Shown here: one piece after another, positions 1 through 7,408 of the stretch
Numbering within the stretch: position 1 is the stretch's first letter
Layout: each line of letters begins with the position of its first letter
From: Deltaproteobacteria bacterium
GTDB taxonomy: Bacteria; Desulfobacterota; Binatia; HRBIN30; CADEER01
NCBI GenBank assembly: GCA_029262455.1
Contig: JAJCZJ010000063.1
Span: 1-64,000 of the forward strand
Reading direction: 5' to 3'
Length of the DNA: 64,000 nucleotides
The notes under the pieces: model-generated
Seen by the model: the letters and a program-made list of their open reading frames with translations, nothing else
Database searches by the model: none
What the model was told of the DNA's origin: nothing
Program-made: the position numbers and the translations under genes

Positions 1-300
1 CCGCCATACACAATCAGCAGGGTTGCCAGGGACAACGTCTGGCACTTCGTCGCCGGGCGGCGCATCTACGAGCTCGTCGCCCCCGACGGAACCCGCTACG
101 TCATGCAGTCCTTCAGCCGCATTGCCGATCCGGACCTCACACTGGAAGAGCTCGCCACCCTCGGCGAACAGCTGGAGCTCCCCGATGGCTGGCGTTTCGA
201 GAACCGGGTCCTGACCGAGACGCTGCACGTGGCAGCCATCGACGGCATGGCGGAGATCCTGCAGGACGATCTCACCAACACCTACCAGCGAGTACCCTAA
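1..300 (+). CDS. C-terminal part of an unrecognised protein (5' end outside window)
   Basis: The reading frame is open from base 1 and ends with TAA at 298-300, so about 99 residues of the C-terminus are visible. The fragment contains a W-H-F-V-A-G-R-R segment, a stretch rich in Tyr, Val and Ile that looks like beta strands, and then a charged helical tail. No catalytic motif or membrane segment is visible and I do not recognise the family. An internal ATG at 103 is not the likely start, because the upstream codons are open and continue the same composition. It lies 37 bp upstream of a dehalogenase lipoprotein on the same strand and could share its transcript. Confidence 0.6.
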   Translation, partial: PPYTISRVARDNVWHFVAGRRIYELVAPDGTRYVMQSFSRIADPDLTLEELATLGEQLELPDGWRFENRVLTETLHVAAIDGMAEILQDDLTNTYQRVP

Positions 301-337
301 AGATGACCGAGGCACACACCACGGAGGGGAAACCGTG

Positions 338-1573
338 ATGAGGAGCATGCTCTTGCTGCTGGCACTGGTTCAGTGTGTGGCTCTGGCTGGCTGCGGCGAT
401 GACGACGGTGACACGAGTGGTTCCAGCCCAGCCACTTGCCTGCCCCCGGCCTCCGAATCTTTCGTTCGCCCGTTCGAAGTGGACTCTGAAGAGTACCCGT
501 TTCGCTCGTGTGCCTTCCAAACCTCGGTTGGCCGCATCCACTACTTTGACGAGGGACCTCGCGACGCCAGCGAGACCATATTGCTCGTGCATGGCAACCC
601 GACGTGGTCGTTCCTGTATCGAAACATGGCCAAGGCGATGATCGCGGACGGTCACCGTGTCATCGCGCTCGATCATATCGGCATGGGAATGAGCGACGTT
701 CCGCCGACGTCCGATTTCGACTATCGGCCCCGCTCGCACGCCGACCACCTGGAGCAGCTGATCCTCGCGTTAGACCTCCGCAACATTACCGTCGTCGGTC
801 AGGACTGGGGTGGGCCGATCGGGCTCGGCATGGCAACGCGGCTACCCGAGCGGATCGCCCGCATGCTGATCATGAACACATGGGCGTGGTCGATCGACGC
901 CGATGATCCCGGTGTGTACCACGCTGTCGCGACCTGGTACGCCCAGGCCAAGAGCTTCCCACGACTCAGCCCGACGTTCTTCTGCGATCTCCCACTGCCC
1001 GGTCAGTCGGCGCTCAACGCCGCCGCGGCCGACCCGTCGCGCGGCGAGCTCTACGAGCGGGTTCTCGCCGCCTACACCGCTCCGGCAATCGATCCGACCA
1101 CGGGCGACTATCGAACCTCCGAGCCCTGCGCGCCGATGCAGATCTTCGCCGAATCCATCGGCGACGACGACGCCTTCCAGGGTGAGATCGAGGGGCGCAT
1201 CGGAAGTCTTCGCGGCAAGCCCTATTCCCTGCTGTTCGGTCTAAGCGACATCCTCTTCGGGGCGCTTCGCTGCGACACGGCGGCAAGCACGCCATGCCCG
1301 GGCTCCAGCACCTGCACGTGCGACACCGAGCTTCTGCCGTCGCGCCCTGGAGCGCAGTGCAGCGCCACCATCAACGAGCTCCACGTCTGCAAGGAGTCCG
1401 ACGGCTCGATCATCGATCCTTACGCCGATCGCTTCGTCGAGCTACTCGGCACCGAGTCCCTGGTCCGCAGGGAGGTCGTTCCCGACTCTGACCACATGAT
1501 TCAGGAGTACGCGCCCGAGCGAGTAATACAGGCTCTGCGTGACCTGTTGGATCACGTCCCGGATCGGGGATAG
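338..1573 (+). CDS. Haloalkane dehalogenase-family lipoprotein (alpha/beta hydrolase)
   Basis: An alpha/beta hydrolase whose active-site motifs match haloalkane dehalogenases, which cleave carbon-halogen bonds by water attack through an Asp ester intermediate. The sequence starts with a lipoprotein signal (LAGC, lipid Cys about residue 19) followed by an acidic run, so export and membrane anchoring are expected. HGNP at about 85-88 supplies the oxyanion hole and halide-binding Asn. GQDWGG places the nucleophile Asp at 156 and the halide-binding Trp at 157. Asp304 (LSDILFG) fits the acid and His386 (DSDHMIQE) the base. A Cys-rich insert at about 311-351 is unusual. An SD (ggagggg) at 323-329 favours ATG 338 over GTG 335. 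The next gene starts 10 bp downstream. Substrate unknown; an epoxide hydrolase or other hydrolase role is less likely. Confidence 0.85.
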   Translation: MRSMLLLLALVQCVALAGCGDDDGDTSGSSPATCLPPASESFVRPFEVDSEEYPFRSCAFQTSVGRIHYFDEGPRDASETILLVHGNPTWSFLYRNMAKAMIADGHRVIALDHIGMGMSDVPPTSDFDYRPRSHADHLEQLILALDLRNITVVGQDWGGPIGLGMATRLPERIARMLIMNTWAWSIDADDPGVYHAVATWYAQAKSFPRLSPTFFCDLPLPGQSALNAAAADPSRGELYERVLAAYTAPAIDPTTGDYRTSEPCAPMQIFAESIGDDDAFQGEIEGRIGSLRGKPYSLLFGLSDILFGALRCDTAASTPCPGSSTCTCDTELLPSRPGAQCSATINELHVCKESDGSIIDPYADRFVELLGTESLVRREVVPDSDHMIQEYAPERVIQALRDLLDHVPDRG

Positions 1574-1583
1574 ACGGGAGCCA

Positions 1584-2513
1584 ATGATCGAGGACGATCG
1601 TCGGACCCCGGAATGGCTCGAGCCGCTGTTCCCGTGGCAACGCAAGTCAGTCGTCGTCAACGGCCGGCGTATGGCCTACATCGCCGAAGGCGACGCTACC
1701 GCGCCCCCGGTGTTGCTGCTACACGGCAACCCGACCTGGGCCTTCCTGTATCGCGACTTCGTCGACCCGCTCGTGGCCGCGGGCTACCGCGTCGTCGCGC
1801 CCGATTGCATCGGCTCCGGCTATTCGGACAAACCGCGGCTCGATACGGCCTACACACTCGCCCATCACATCGCCGATCACGTCTCTCTGATCGACCAGCT
1901 GGATCTCGATGGATTGACGATCGTCGGTCAGGATTGGGGAGGCCCGCAAGGTGTCGGCGCGGCCCTGCAGCGGCTCGACCGAATTGCCGCACTGGTGCTG
2001 ATGAACACCTGGCTGTTTACCGACTACAAGGGCAGCTTTCACACCTCGGCGACGCCATGGACGACCTGGCACGCGCCGCTCATCGGCCAGTTCTTCATGA
2101 AGCGCCTCAAGGTGCTGTCGCACGGCGGCCCGAGCGTTCTCTCCCAGCGCGGCATGAACGAGACCGAGGCGCGCGGCTACCATCACATCTACGACGAACG
2201 GGAATCCGAGACCGTCACCCTCACCTGGCCGAGAACCATCCCGCTCGAGCCGGGTGACCGCGGCTGGGCGGACATGGCGCAGATCCAGAGCCGCCTCGGC
2301 GAGCTGCGACATCTGCCGATTCAGCTCCTGTGGGCACCGGCCGACCCGGTGTTTCCCATCGAATACTGCACGCGTCTGCAGGAGCTGCTGCCCCACGCCG
2401 AGGGCCCGGTGCGATTCGAGCGCGCGAGTCACTTTCTGCAGGATGACCGCGGCCCCGATATCGTCGCCGCAATCATTGCGTTCTTGGGCCGGCAGTTGGG
2501 AGGCAATTCATGA
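1584..2513 (+). CDS. Haloalkane dehalogenase (cytoplasmic form)
   Basis: A 309-residue alpha/beta hydrolase of normal haloalkane dehalogenase length, without a signal peptide. The motifs are complete: HGNP at 47-50 (oxyanion hole, halide Asn49), GQDWGG with nucleophile Asp117 and halide-binding Trp118, a probable acid Asp254 in APADPVF, and the base His283 in ASHFLQ. The start at 1584 follows the SD-like gacgggag closely and gives an N-terminus typical of the family (WLEPLFPW). It sits 10 bp after the lipoprotein paralogue and overlaps the next gene by 4 bp (ATGA), so all three look co-transcribed. The pair of an exported and a cytosolic dehalogenase may act on the same class of compound in two compartments (inference). 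Confidence 0.9.
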   Translation: MIEDDRRTPEWLEPLFPWQRKSVVVNGRRMAYIAEGDATAPPVLLLHGNPTWAFLYRDFVDPLVAAGYRVVAPDCIGSGYSDKPRLDTAYTLAHHIADHVSLIDQLDLDGLTIVGQDWGGPQGVGAALQRLDRIAALVLMNTWLFTDYKGSFHTSATPWTTWHAPLIGQFFMKRLKVLSHGGPSVLSQRGMNETEARGYHHIYDERESETVTLTWPRTIPLEPGDRGWADMAQIQSRLGELRHLPIQLLWAPADPVFPIEYCTRLQELLPHAEGPVRFERASHFLQDDRGPDIVAAIIAFLGRQLGGNS

Positions 2514-2890
2514 ACTGGGTGAAACCCAGCGCAGAAGAGCTCGCAACCCTTCGTGCCGACCCGCTGCTGTTCGAGCAGGAGCTGGATGTTCGCCCCGAAG
2601 TCGCCAGGGCGCTGGAGCGAAGCCTGGGCTTCCGCGCCGGCCGCGCCTATTGGCGAACCTCGGCAGGTACCCTGTACGCCATCGAGCTCGGCGATTTCGG
2701 CCGCGGCATGCCGGCGATGGCGATCGTCTACGGCTTCTGGCCCCGCTTCGAGCCGCGCCCGCTCAACGACACTGAAATCGACGAGGACCTCGCCGATTTC
2801 TGCCTGTGGATGGCCGGCGCATGCGACGGGCTCGATGTCGCAGATGTCCGCCAGACGCTGCAGTTTGCCATGCCGTCGAGGCAGATCTGA
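2510..2890 (+). CDS. Conserved-looking small protein of unknown function
   Basis: A 126-residue soluble protein beginning with the ATGA overlap to the dehalogenase gene, which implies translational coupling. It has no signal peptide, membrane segment, Cys pair or recognisable catalytic motif. The sequence alternates acidic helices (for example around residues 12-36 and 87-103) with a hydrophobic beta-like core (GTLYAIELGDFG, PAMAIVYGFW). I do not recognise the family. Coupling to a dehalogenase suggests an accessory role, but this is context only. Confidence 0.6.
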   Translation: MNWVKPSAEELATLRADPLLFEQELDVRPEVARALERSLGFRAGRAYWRTSAGTLYAIELGDFGRGMPAMAIVYGFWPRFEPRPLNDTEIDEDLADFCLWMAGACDGLDVADVRQTLQFAMPSRQI

Positions 2891-2940
2891 CCATTTTAGA
2901 GTTCTAGCCCGGATCTCGGGATGCCCTCCTCCGCCACCCT

Positions 2941-3285
2941 TGCACGAATAACGACAGTTCGTACCAACAGCGTAAGCACAGGACCGATCCGGTCGGCTAT
3001 CGAGCATCTCTTTGTGAGACCCATTCGTGGGCGGAAAGCCGCCTCGTGAATCGATCCCGTGGGACACTTTTGGGACAGTTGCCCCCAACAATCTTCAGTT
3101 CCGCTCAAGCCTGAACCCCAAGCGCTCGAGCACCAAAGTGCCGCTACGCAAAGATCATCTGTTGTCGCGAGCTGCGGTGAGTTGGCAAAGCCGTGATTAC
3201 GAATCAGCTGCTCTACCAACTGAGCTACGTCAGCATCCCTTGGTGATTCGGAGACTTAGACGATGACGCGGGGGAAGCCAAGACC
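2941..3285. repeat. Attachment-site-like direct repeat, copy 1
   Basis: About 345 bp that recur imperfectly at 13726-14069. Shared blocks in the same order are: an acgacagttcg block, a ggctatcgag block, gcctcgtgaat, a strongly conserved gtgggacac..ttgggacagtt..cccccaacaa block (3059-3091), a 41-nt tRNA half (3194-3234), and gaagccaagacc at the right end. No gene is convincing inside either copy. The arrangement, a conserved tail abutting a tRNA fragment, resembles the end of a tRNA-targeting genomic island with the last part of its integrase gene. The integrase identity is inference. Confidence 0.65.
3194..3234 (-). repeat. 5' half of tRNA-Thr(CGT), copy 1
   Basis: Read on the minus strand, this begins with the acceptor strand GCTGACG, then a D arm (GCTC AGTTGGTA GAGC), then the anticodon arm GCTGA-TTCGTAA-TCA with anticodon CGT. 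The 3' anticodon strand should be TCAGC but reads TCACG, and there is no variable loop, T arm or 3' acceptor strand. This is therefore a half gene cut just after the anticodon loop, not a functional tRNA. The same 41 nt occur at 13978-14018. Tyrosine-recombinase islands are known to cross over in anticodon loops. Confidence 0.8.
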
Positions 3286-3491
3286 CCCCAACCTGACCGA
3301 TCAGGAGCCACCCCGATTCTCGATCGCCGCTCGCGGATACCGTCGGCCGCAGGGTAATGCCAACGACGGCGTTTGTCCGAAACACACTCGTCGAGTGAAG
3401 AGCCCTGCGTCACCCCAGGATCTTGCGAGGATCGGCCGGAGTTCGCGGTTCCGGCGCCGGCCTCGTCGCCTTTTCACGTGATCGGATTCTT

Positions 3492-4343
3492 ATGATACGA
3501 CCCGTCGTCGTGGACCGGCTCCCGACAAAGCAGCTGGCGAGCTCCCGCCTCGACCGTATCGAAGAGTGGGCCGCACTCTGGGGCGTTCCCGGCCTGCAGA
3601 GCCGTACTCGGGTCGAGCTGTCGACACGACTCCGATCGTCGCTCGGCCGCGCTTGGCCGGCGAAAAAGCTGATCCGAATCCATGCCGGGCTGATCGATCA
3701 TCCACGCGAGGTGATCGAGGAGGTCCTTTGTCACGAGGCCGCGCACGTGGCCGTCGCCGAGCTCCACGGAGGATACCGACGACCGCACGGCGCGGAATGG
3801 CGCCGGCTGATGAAGCAAGCGGGATTCGAGCCCCGCGTCCGACTGAGGCTGGCAACGCCGCTCGCCGACTACGCCATGCCGAACCTCATTTTCGACGTGA
3901 CGGGTACCGCGGATGCGCTCGGTTGGGAGCGTTTCCACCTGGTCGGACACGATTGGGGCGCGGCGGTCGCCTGGACCGTCGGTGTGTTCGCCCCCGACCG
4001 CCTGCTCACATTGAACCCGATCTCCGTTCCTCACCCCGACGGCTTCAACGCCGAGCGGATGAACCCGGACTCGTGCCAGTTTTCGGCGTCCGGGTACATC
4101 AACGACTTCGTCCAACCGGGCTTCGAGAACGTCTTTCTCGCCAACAATAACGCGCTCTTTCGAAGCATCTTCGAAGGCGTCCCGCCTGATGCGGTCGATC
4201 GACACATCGAGCTTCTCGGCACCGCGCCACTCGTTCGTAGGGAGGTCGTTCCCGATGCGGACCGCATGATTCAGGAGTGGGCTCCCGACCGTGTGATCGA
4301 GGCACTACGTGCCTTGCTGGATCACACACCAAATCAAGAATAG
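3492..4343 (+). CDS. Mosaic ORF: SprT-like protease head + epoxide-hydrolase-like middle + dehalogenase tail
   Basis: An open 283-codon frame assembled from three unrelated pieces. Residues 1 to about 128 look like a SprT-type zinc metalloprotease (HEAAH at 81-85, then RPHGAEW) but lack the usual C-terminal part. Residues about 129-245 resemble the middle of an epoxide hydrolase/dehalogenase (GHDWGAA, nucleophile Asp154) without the preceding HGxP oxyanion-hole strand. Residues about 238-283 closely match, at DNA level too, the C-terminus of the lipoprotein dehalogenase at 1437-1577, except that the catalytic His is Arg258 (DADRMIQE). A hydrolase activity is therefore unlikely. I infer fusion by deletion/recombination; it may be expressed or may be a scar. 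An upstream in-frame start at 3423 is possible. Confidence 0.65.
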   Translation: MIRPVVVDRLPTKQLASSRLDRIEEWAALWGVPGLQSRTRVELSTRLRSSLGRAWPAKKLIRIHAGLIDHPREVIEEVLCHEAAHVAVAELHGGYRRPHGAEWRRLMKQAGFEPRVRLRLATPLADYAMPNLIFDVTGTADALGWERFHLVGHDWGAAVAWTVGVFAPDRLLTLNPISVPHPDGFNAERMNPDSCQFSASGYINDFVQPGFENVFLANNNALFRSIFEGVPPDAVDRHIELLGTAPLVRREVVPDADRMIQEWAPDRVIEALRALLDHTPNQE

Positions 4344-4907
4344 ACGGGGCTACTCACAGAGATTGGCGACGCGAGTCGCCTCTTTCAACACAAAGGCACG
4401 ACGACACAAAGCCACCAAGGGGATATCAGGGCCGCTACTCGCTCGATTCGATCTATCGCGAGTATCCCGCCGAGCTCGAGTATCCGCCGGCCCTCTTAGT
4501 GTCTTCGTGCCTTTGTGTTGAAAAAGAGATGGAGCCGCAGTCGGCGTTTTGCGCACAAGCACACCCGCCCCTCGCAGCCCGTCGAAAAAAAAGCCGGGCT
4601 GCAAATGTTGCTTGGGCGCTCTGGCTGCGTTGCGAAATCCTCAACAAAAGTCCCGACTTTGCTTCCCCCCTTCGCTAAGGCTTCGGGGGACATGCCGGTT
4701 TCGCGCCTTGCCAGATCGCCCAAGCCCTCATTTTCGCTTCCGCCCTACTCTTTCAACGGACTGCTAGGGGTCCCAAGGGCCGATCTCAGACCCAAACCTG
4801 ACCATGCTTGACACTGGGGCGGAGTCTTTCGTATTGTCACCCATGATGTCAATAGAAAGTAGGCAGTCGAGCTCGACCAGCGTCGCCTAATTGGCATTGT
4901 CCCGCCA
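4344..4907. other. Intergenic stretch with an inverted repeat; no gene seen
   Basis: No convincing coding region. The only structure I see is the inverted repeat listed separately (4383-4528), followed by an AT-richer tract with runs of A (around 4586-4593). The tail of the mosaic ORF and this stretch share the TAGACGGG sequence also present just after the first dehalogenase, marking the limit of the duplicated DNA. Confidence 0.4.
4383..4528. repeat. Inverted repeat (TTCAACACAAAGGCACGA arms)
   Basis: The left arm at about 4383-4411 reads ttcaacacaaaggcacga followed by cgacac; the right arm at about 4500-4528 is the reverse complement with aagacac. About 90 bp separate the arms. Such short intergenic inverted repeats can be MITE-like elements or transcript hairpins. 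No transposase is nearby. Confidence 0.55.
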
Positions 4908-5834
4908 ATGACGAATCTCTATCTCCACCACTATCCCGCGTCCCCGTTCAGTGAGAAGATCCGTGCCCTGCTCGGGTACCTCGGCCTCGAGTGGCACTCG
5001 GTCGAGACCTCGGTAATCATGCCGCGCCCGCTGCTCATGCCTCTTTCCGGGGGCTACCGCAGGGTTCCGGTCGCTCAGATCGGCGCCGATGTCTACTGCG
5101 ACACCAAGATCATCGCCCGCGCGCTCGCCGAGCACGCAGGCGACGACAGCTTGTACGCCCCCGGCTTCGCGGCGACCCGGGTCGCCGATGCCGCCGACAC
5201 CCAATTGTTTAGCATCATGGCGGCGCTCTCGTTTCGGCCCGAGGCGATCGGAGGACTGTTCCAGGGCGGCGGGGGTGGCTCGGGCGGCGCGAGCTTGCAG
5301 GACTTCATCAAGGACCGTGCGGATCTCGCCGGCGGGACCGATGTCATCGGCATGACGCCCGAGGTTGCCGAGAGCGACCTCCTACACTGGCTGACGGAGC
5401 TCGACAGCTCGGTCGGGTCGGGGTTCCTCTTTGGCGAGAAGCCGTCGATCGCGGACTTCTCCGTCTACCACCCGCTCTGGTTCCTGCGGAACAACCCCTA
5501 CAACGCGCCGATGGTCGAGGGATACGCCAACGTGATGCGTTGGTTCGATCGAATGCAGGCGTTTGGCCACGGTCGCGTCATCGAGTCCGACGGCGAGGCA
5601 GCGCTCGCGGAGGCGGAAGCGGCAGAACCGCGCCCGCTCGAGCCCGCGGCCATCGGAGTCGGCGCGAAGCCGGACGACACCGTGCGCGTCACACCGACCG
5701 ATTACGGCCGCGTCCCCGTCGAAGGAGAGCTCGTCCGAGCGGACGCGCACGAATTCGCCGTGCGCAGAACGACCGACGAGACCGGTGACGTCTTGACCCA
5801 CTTCCCGCGCATCGGCTTCGCGTTGGAATCGTGA
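4908..5834 (+). CDS. Glutathione S-transferase-family protein with C-terminal extension
   Basis: A 308-residue protein with an N-terminal thioredoxin-fold GST domain (residues about 1-78: YLHHYPASPFSEKIRALLGYLGL, then a VPVAQIG cis-Pro strand and a D-T-K glutathione-site turn). A helical GST C-domain follows to about 225 (GEKPSIADFSVYHPLWFL is the N-capping-box type motif). After this comes about 80 residues of unfamiliar beta-rich sequence, longer than a normal 200-230 residue GST. A glycine-rich linker lies near residues 119-128. The active-site residue would be Ser rather than Cys. It is followed by a second GST after 50 bp on the same strand. Likely conjugates or binds electrophiles; the substrate is unknown. 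Confidence 0.75.
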   Translation: MTNLYLHHYPASPFSEKIRALLGYLGLEWHSVETSVIMPRPLLMPLSGGYRRVPVAQIGADVYCDTKIIARALAEHAGDDSLYAPGFAATRVADAADTQLFSIMAALSFRPEAIGGLFQGGGGGSGGASLQDFIKDRADLAGGTDVIGMTPEVAESDLLHWLTELDSSVGSGFLFGEKPSIADFSVYHPLWFLRNNPYNAPMVEGYANVMRWFDRMQAFGHGRVIESDGEAALAEAEAAEPRPLEPAAIGVGAKPDDTVRVTPTDYGRVPVEGELVRADAHEFAVRRTTDETGDVLTHFPRIGFALES

Positions 5835-5884
5835 GCGCAGCGGCCAGCAGTCCGTCGAAACAGCAAGTACGAGAGGAAATTCTG

Positions 5885-6523
5885 ATGATCACCCTCTACG
5901 GTGCAAACGCCTCACCCTTTGTCCGCAAGGTCATGGCCGTCCTAGCCATAAAGGAATTGCCCTACGAGCACATTCCCTCGATGCCGTTCTCCGGCGATCA
6001 GGAGCTCGCGCGCGTCAGCCCCCTCCAGAAGGTGCCCGCCCTGGTCGACGGCGACCTCAACATTGCCGACTCCAAGGTCATCTGCCGCTATCTCGAGAGC
6101 GCCTACCCGGACGTCCCGGTCTACCCGAGCGATTTGAAGGATCGCGCCCGCGCCGATTGGTTCGAGGAGTACGGTGGCACCGTCTTGACCGAGGCGGCGG
6201 CCGGGGTCTTCTTCCACCGCTTCATGGTGCCCAACGTGTTCAAGCAGCCCGTCGACGAAGACGCCGTGAACAAAATCATCAACGACAAGCTGCCGCCGAT
6301 GCTGGACTACCTCGAGGGACAGGTTCCTGCGGAGGGATTTCTCTTCGGTGACCTCAGCGTGGCCGACCTCGCCCTGGCCTCCCCTTTCGTCAATGCCGGC
6401 TACGCGCAGTACACCATCGACGCGGGGAAGTGGCCAAAAGTAGCCGCTTTGGTCGATCGCGTGAAGGCGCACGGCGCCGTGGCTCCTCTACTAAAGGCAG
6501 AAGCCGCCGCGTTTGGCGGCTAG
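5885..6523 (+). CDS. Glutathione S-transferase
   Basis: A 212-residue canonical GST. The N-domain begins MITLYGANASPFVRKV (Ser in the catalytic position), with the cis-Pro strand VPALVDGD at about 54-61 and the glutathione-binding ADSK turn. The all-helical C-domain contains the SVADLALASPF capping motif near residue 160. The start at 5885 follows gaggaaatt, a good SD, and removes an 18-residue non-homologous N-terminus. With the larger GST upstream and a peroxiredoxin-like selenoprotein downstream it forms a thiol/electrophile detoxification group. Confidence 0.85.
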   Translation: MITLYGANASPFVRKVMAVLAIKELPYEHIPSMPFSGDQELARVSPLQKVPALVDGDLNIADSKVICRYLESAYPDVPVYPSDLKDRARADWFEEYGGTVLTEAAAGVFFHRFMVPNVFKQPVDEDAVNKIINDKLPPMLDYLEGQVPAEGFLFGDLSVADLALASPFVNAGYAQYTIDAGKWPKVAALVDRVKAHGAVAPLLKAEAAAFGG

Positions 6524-6608
6524 CCAGCTCCTGCTGGAGGCCGAGGGCGATCGGTGTGACACTGAGTTTTGCTGAGCCTCGAACCGAAATGAGGGGAGAA
6601 TCGACGAC

Positions 6609-7370
6609 ATGAGAGAAAGACGCGGGACGAAGCTCGGCCTCGCCGCGCTCGCAACCGCCATCGTGTTCGCCGTTGCCTGGTTCGCAGTCAATCGGCAAGT
6701 CGGTATCCCGGATGACCGAACCTTCTTCGTCGTCGGCTTCCTCGTCGCTGCTGCCCTCGGCATCGCCTCATTCGTGCGCGGCACCAGATGGTACGGCGGC
6801 CTGGCGGCGGTGTTCGCCATCTTGATCGGCATCTCCCTACCCTTCACGATGTCCATCAGTCGACAAGACGTTGCCGCGAGTGCCATTCAGGTGGGCGATA
6901 CGATTCCGCGTTTCGCGGCAGTCGACGCGTTCAGTAACAGTTTCGACTCCGAGAGCCTCCACGGGCACCTGGTCCTGATCAAGTTCTTCCGGGCACACTG
7001 GTGACCCTACTGTGTCGCCGAGTTGCGGCGATGGGAAAAAGAGCTTCGGCCCGAGCTGGACAAGCGCGATATTAGGATAGTCACGGTCAGCACCGACTCG
7101 GTCCAAGAGCTGCAGAACGGGCGCGGCGCGCACGGCCTGCAGGCAGTCATGCTGTCCGACTACGGCCTGAAGGTCACCGATGCCTTCGGCCTGCGCAACA
7201 CACTCTTCCATTCGGCGCCGCCCGGAGACGAGCAGGAGGCCCTTCCCGTACCCGCCACGCTACTGGTCGACCGGAACGGAAAGGTACTCTGGATGGATCT
7301 CGCCGAGAACTACCAGAAGCGCACCAGCACCGATGTGGTTCTTGCTGCAGTTCAGAAGCACCTCGACTAG
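6609..7370 (+). CDS. Membrane-anchored peroxiredoxin-like selenoprotein (Sec at TGA 7002-7004)
   Basis: Read with TGA 7002-7004 as selenocysteine, one frame runs 6609-7370 and gives 253 residues. Three hydrophobic segments (about 9-27, 38-57, 62-81) anchor a C-terminal AhpC/TSA-type thioredoxin-fold domain. The redox motif is H-W-U132-P-Y-C135, exactly where homologues carry C-P-Y-C. The fold continues across the TGA without a frame change (VAELRRWEKEL, then VPATLLVDRNGKVLW). A SECIS-like hairpin starts 10 nt after the TGA. Expected role: reduction of peroxides or protein disulfides at the membrane using a UxxC site. No SelA/B/C/D genes are in the window. The alternative, a Cys codon mutated to stop, is less likely given the hairpin. 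Ordinary gene callers would split it at 7004/7023. Confidence 0.85.
7005..7033 (+). promoter_or_regulatory. Bacterial SECIS element candidate
   Basis: Immediately after the in-frame TGA, bases 7015-7020 (TCGCCG) pair perfectly with 7026-7031 (CGGCGA) around a 5-nt loop AGTTG. Sixteen nucleotides separate the TGA from the loop and the loop has G at its second position. Both agree with the known bacterial SECIS consensus. G-U pairs can extend the stem by one or two steps (7013-7014 with 7032-7033). Confidence 0.75.
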
Positions 7371-7408
7371 GGAGCGCCAATGCGATTGCCAATGAGCGAG
7401 GAAAGCCG

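Noticed and set aside
3194-3234. Calling a functional tRNA-Thr gene
   Set aside because: The 3' half is absent and the anticodon stem is not completed in either copy.
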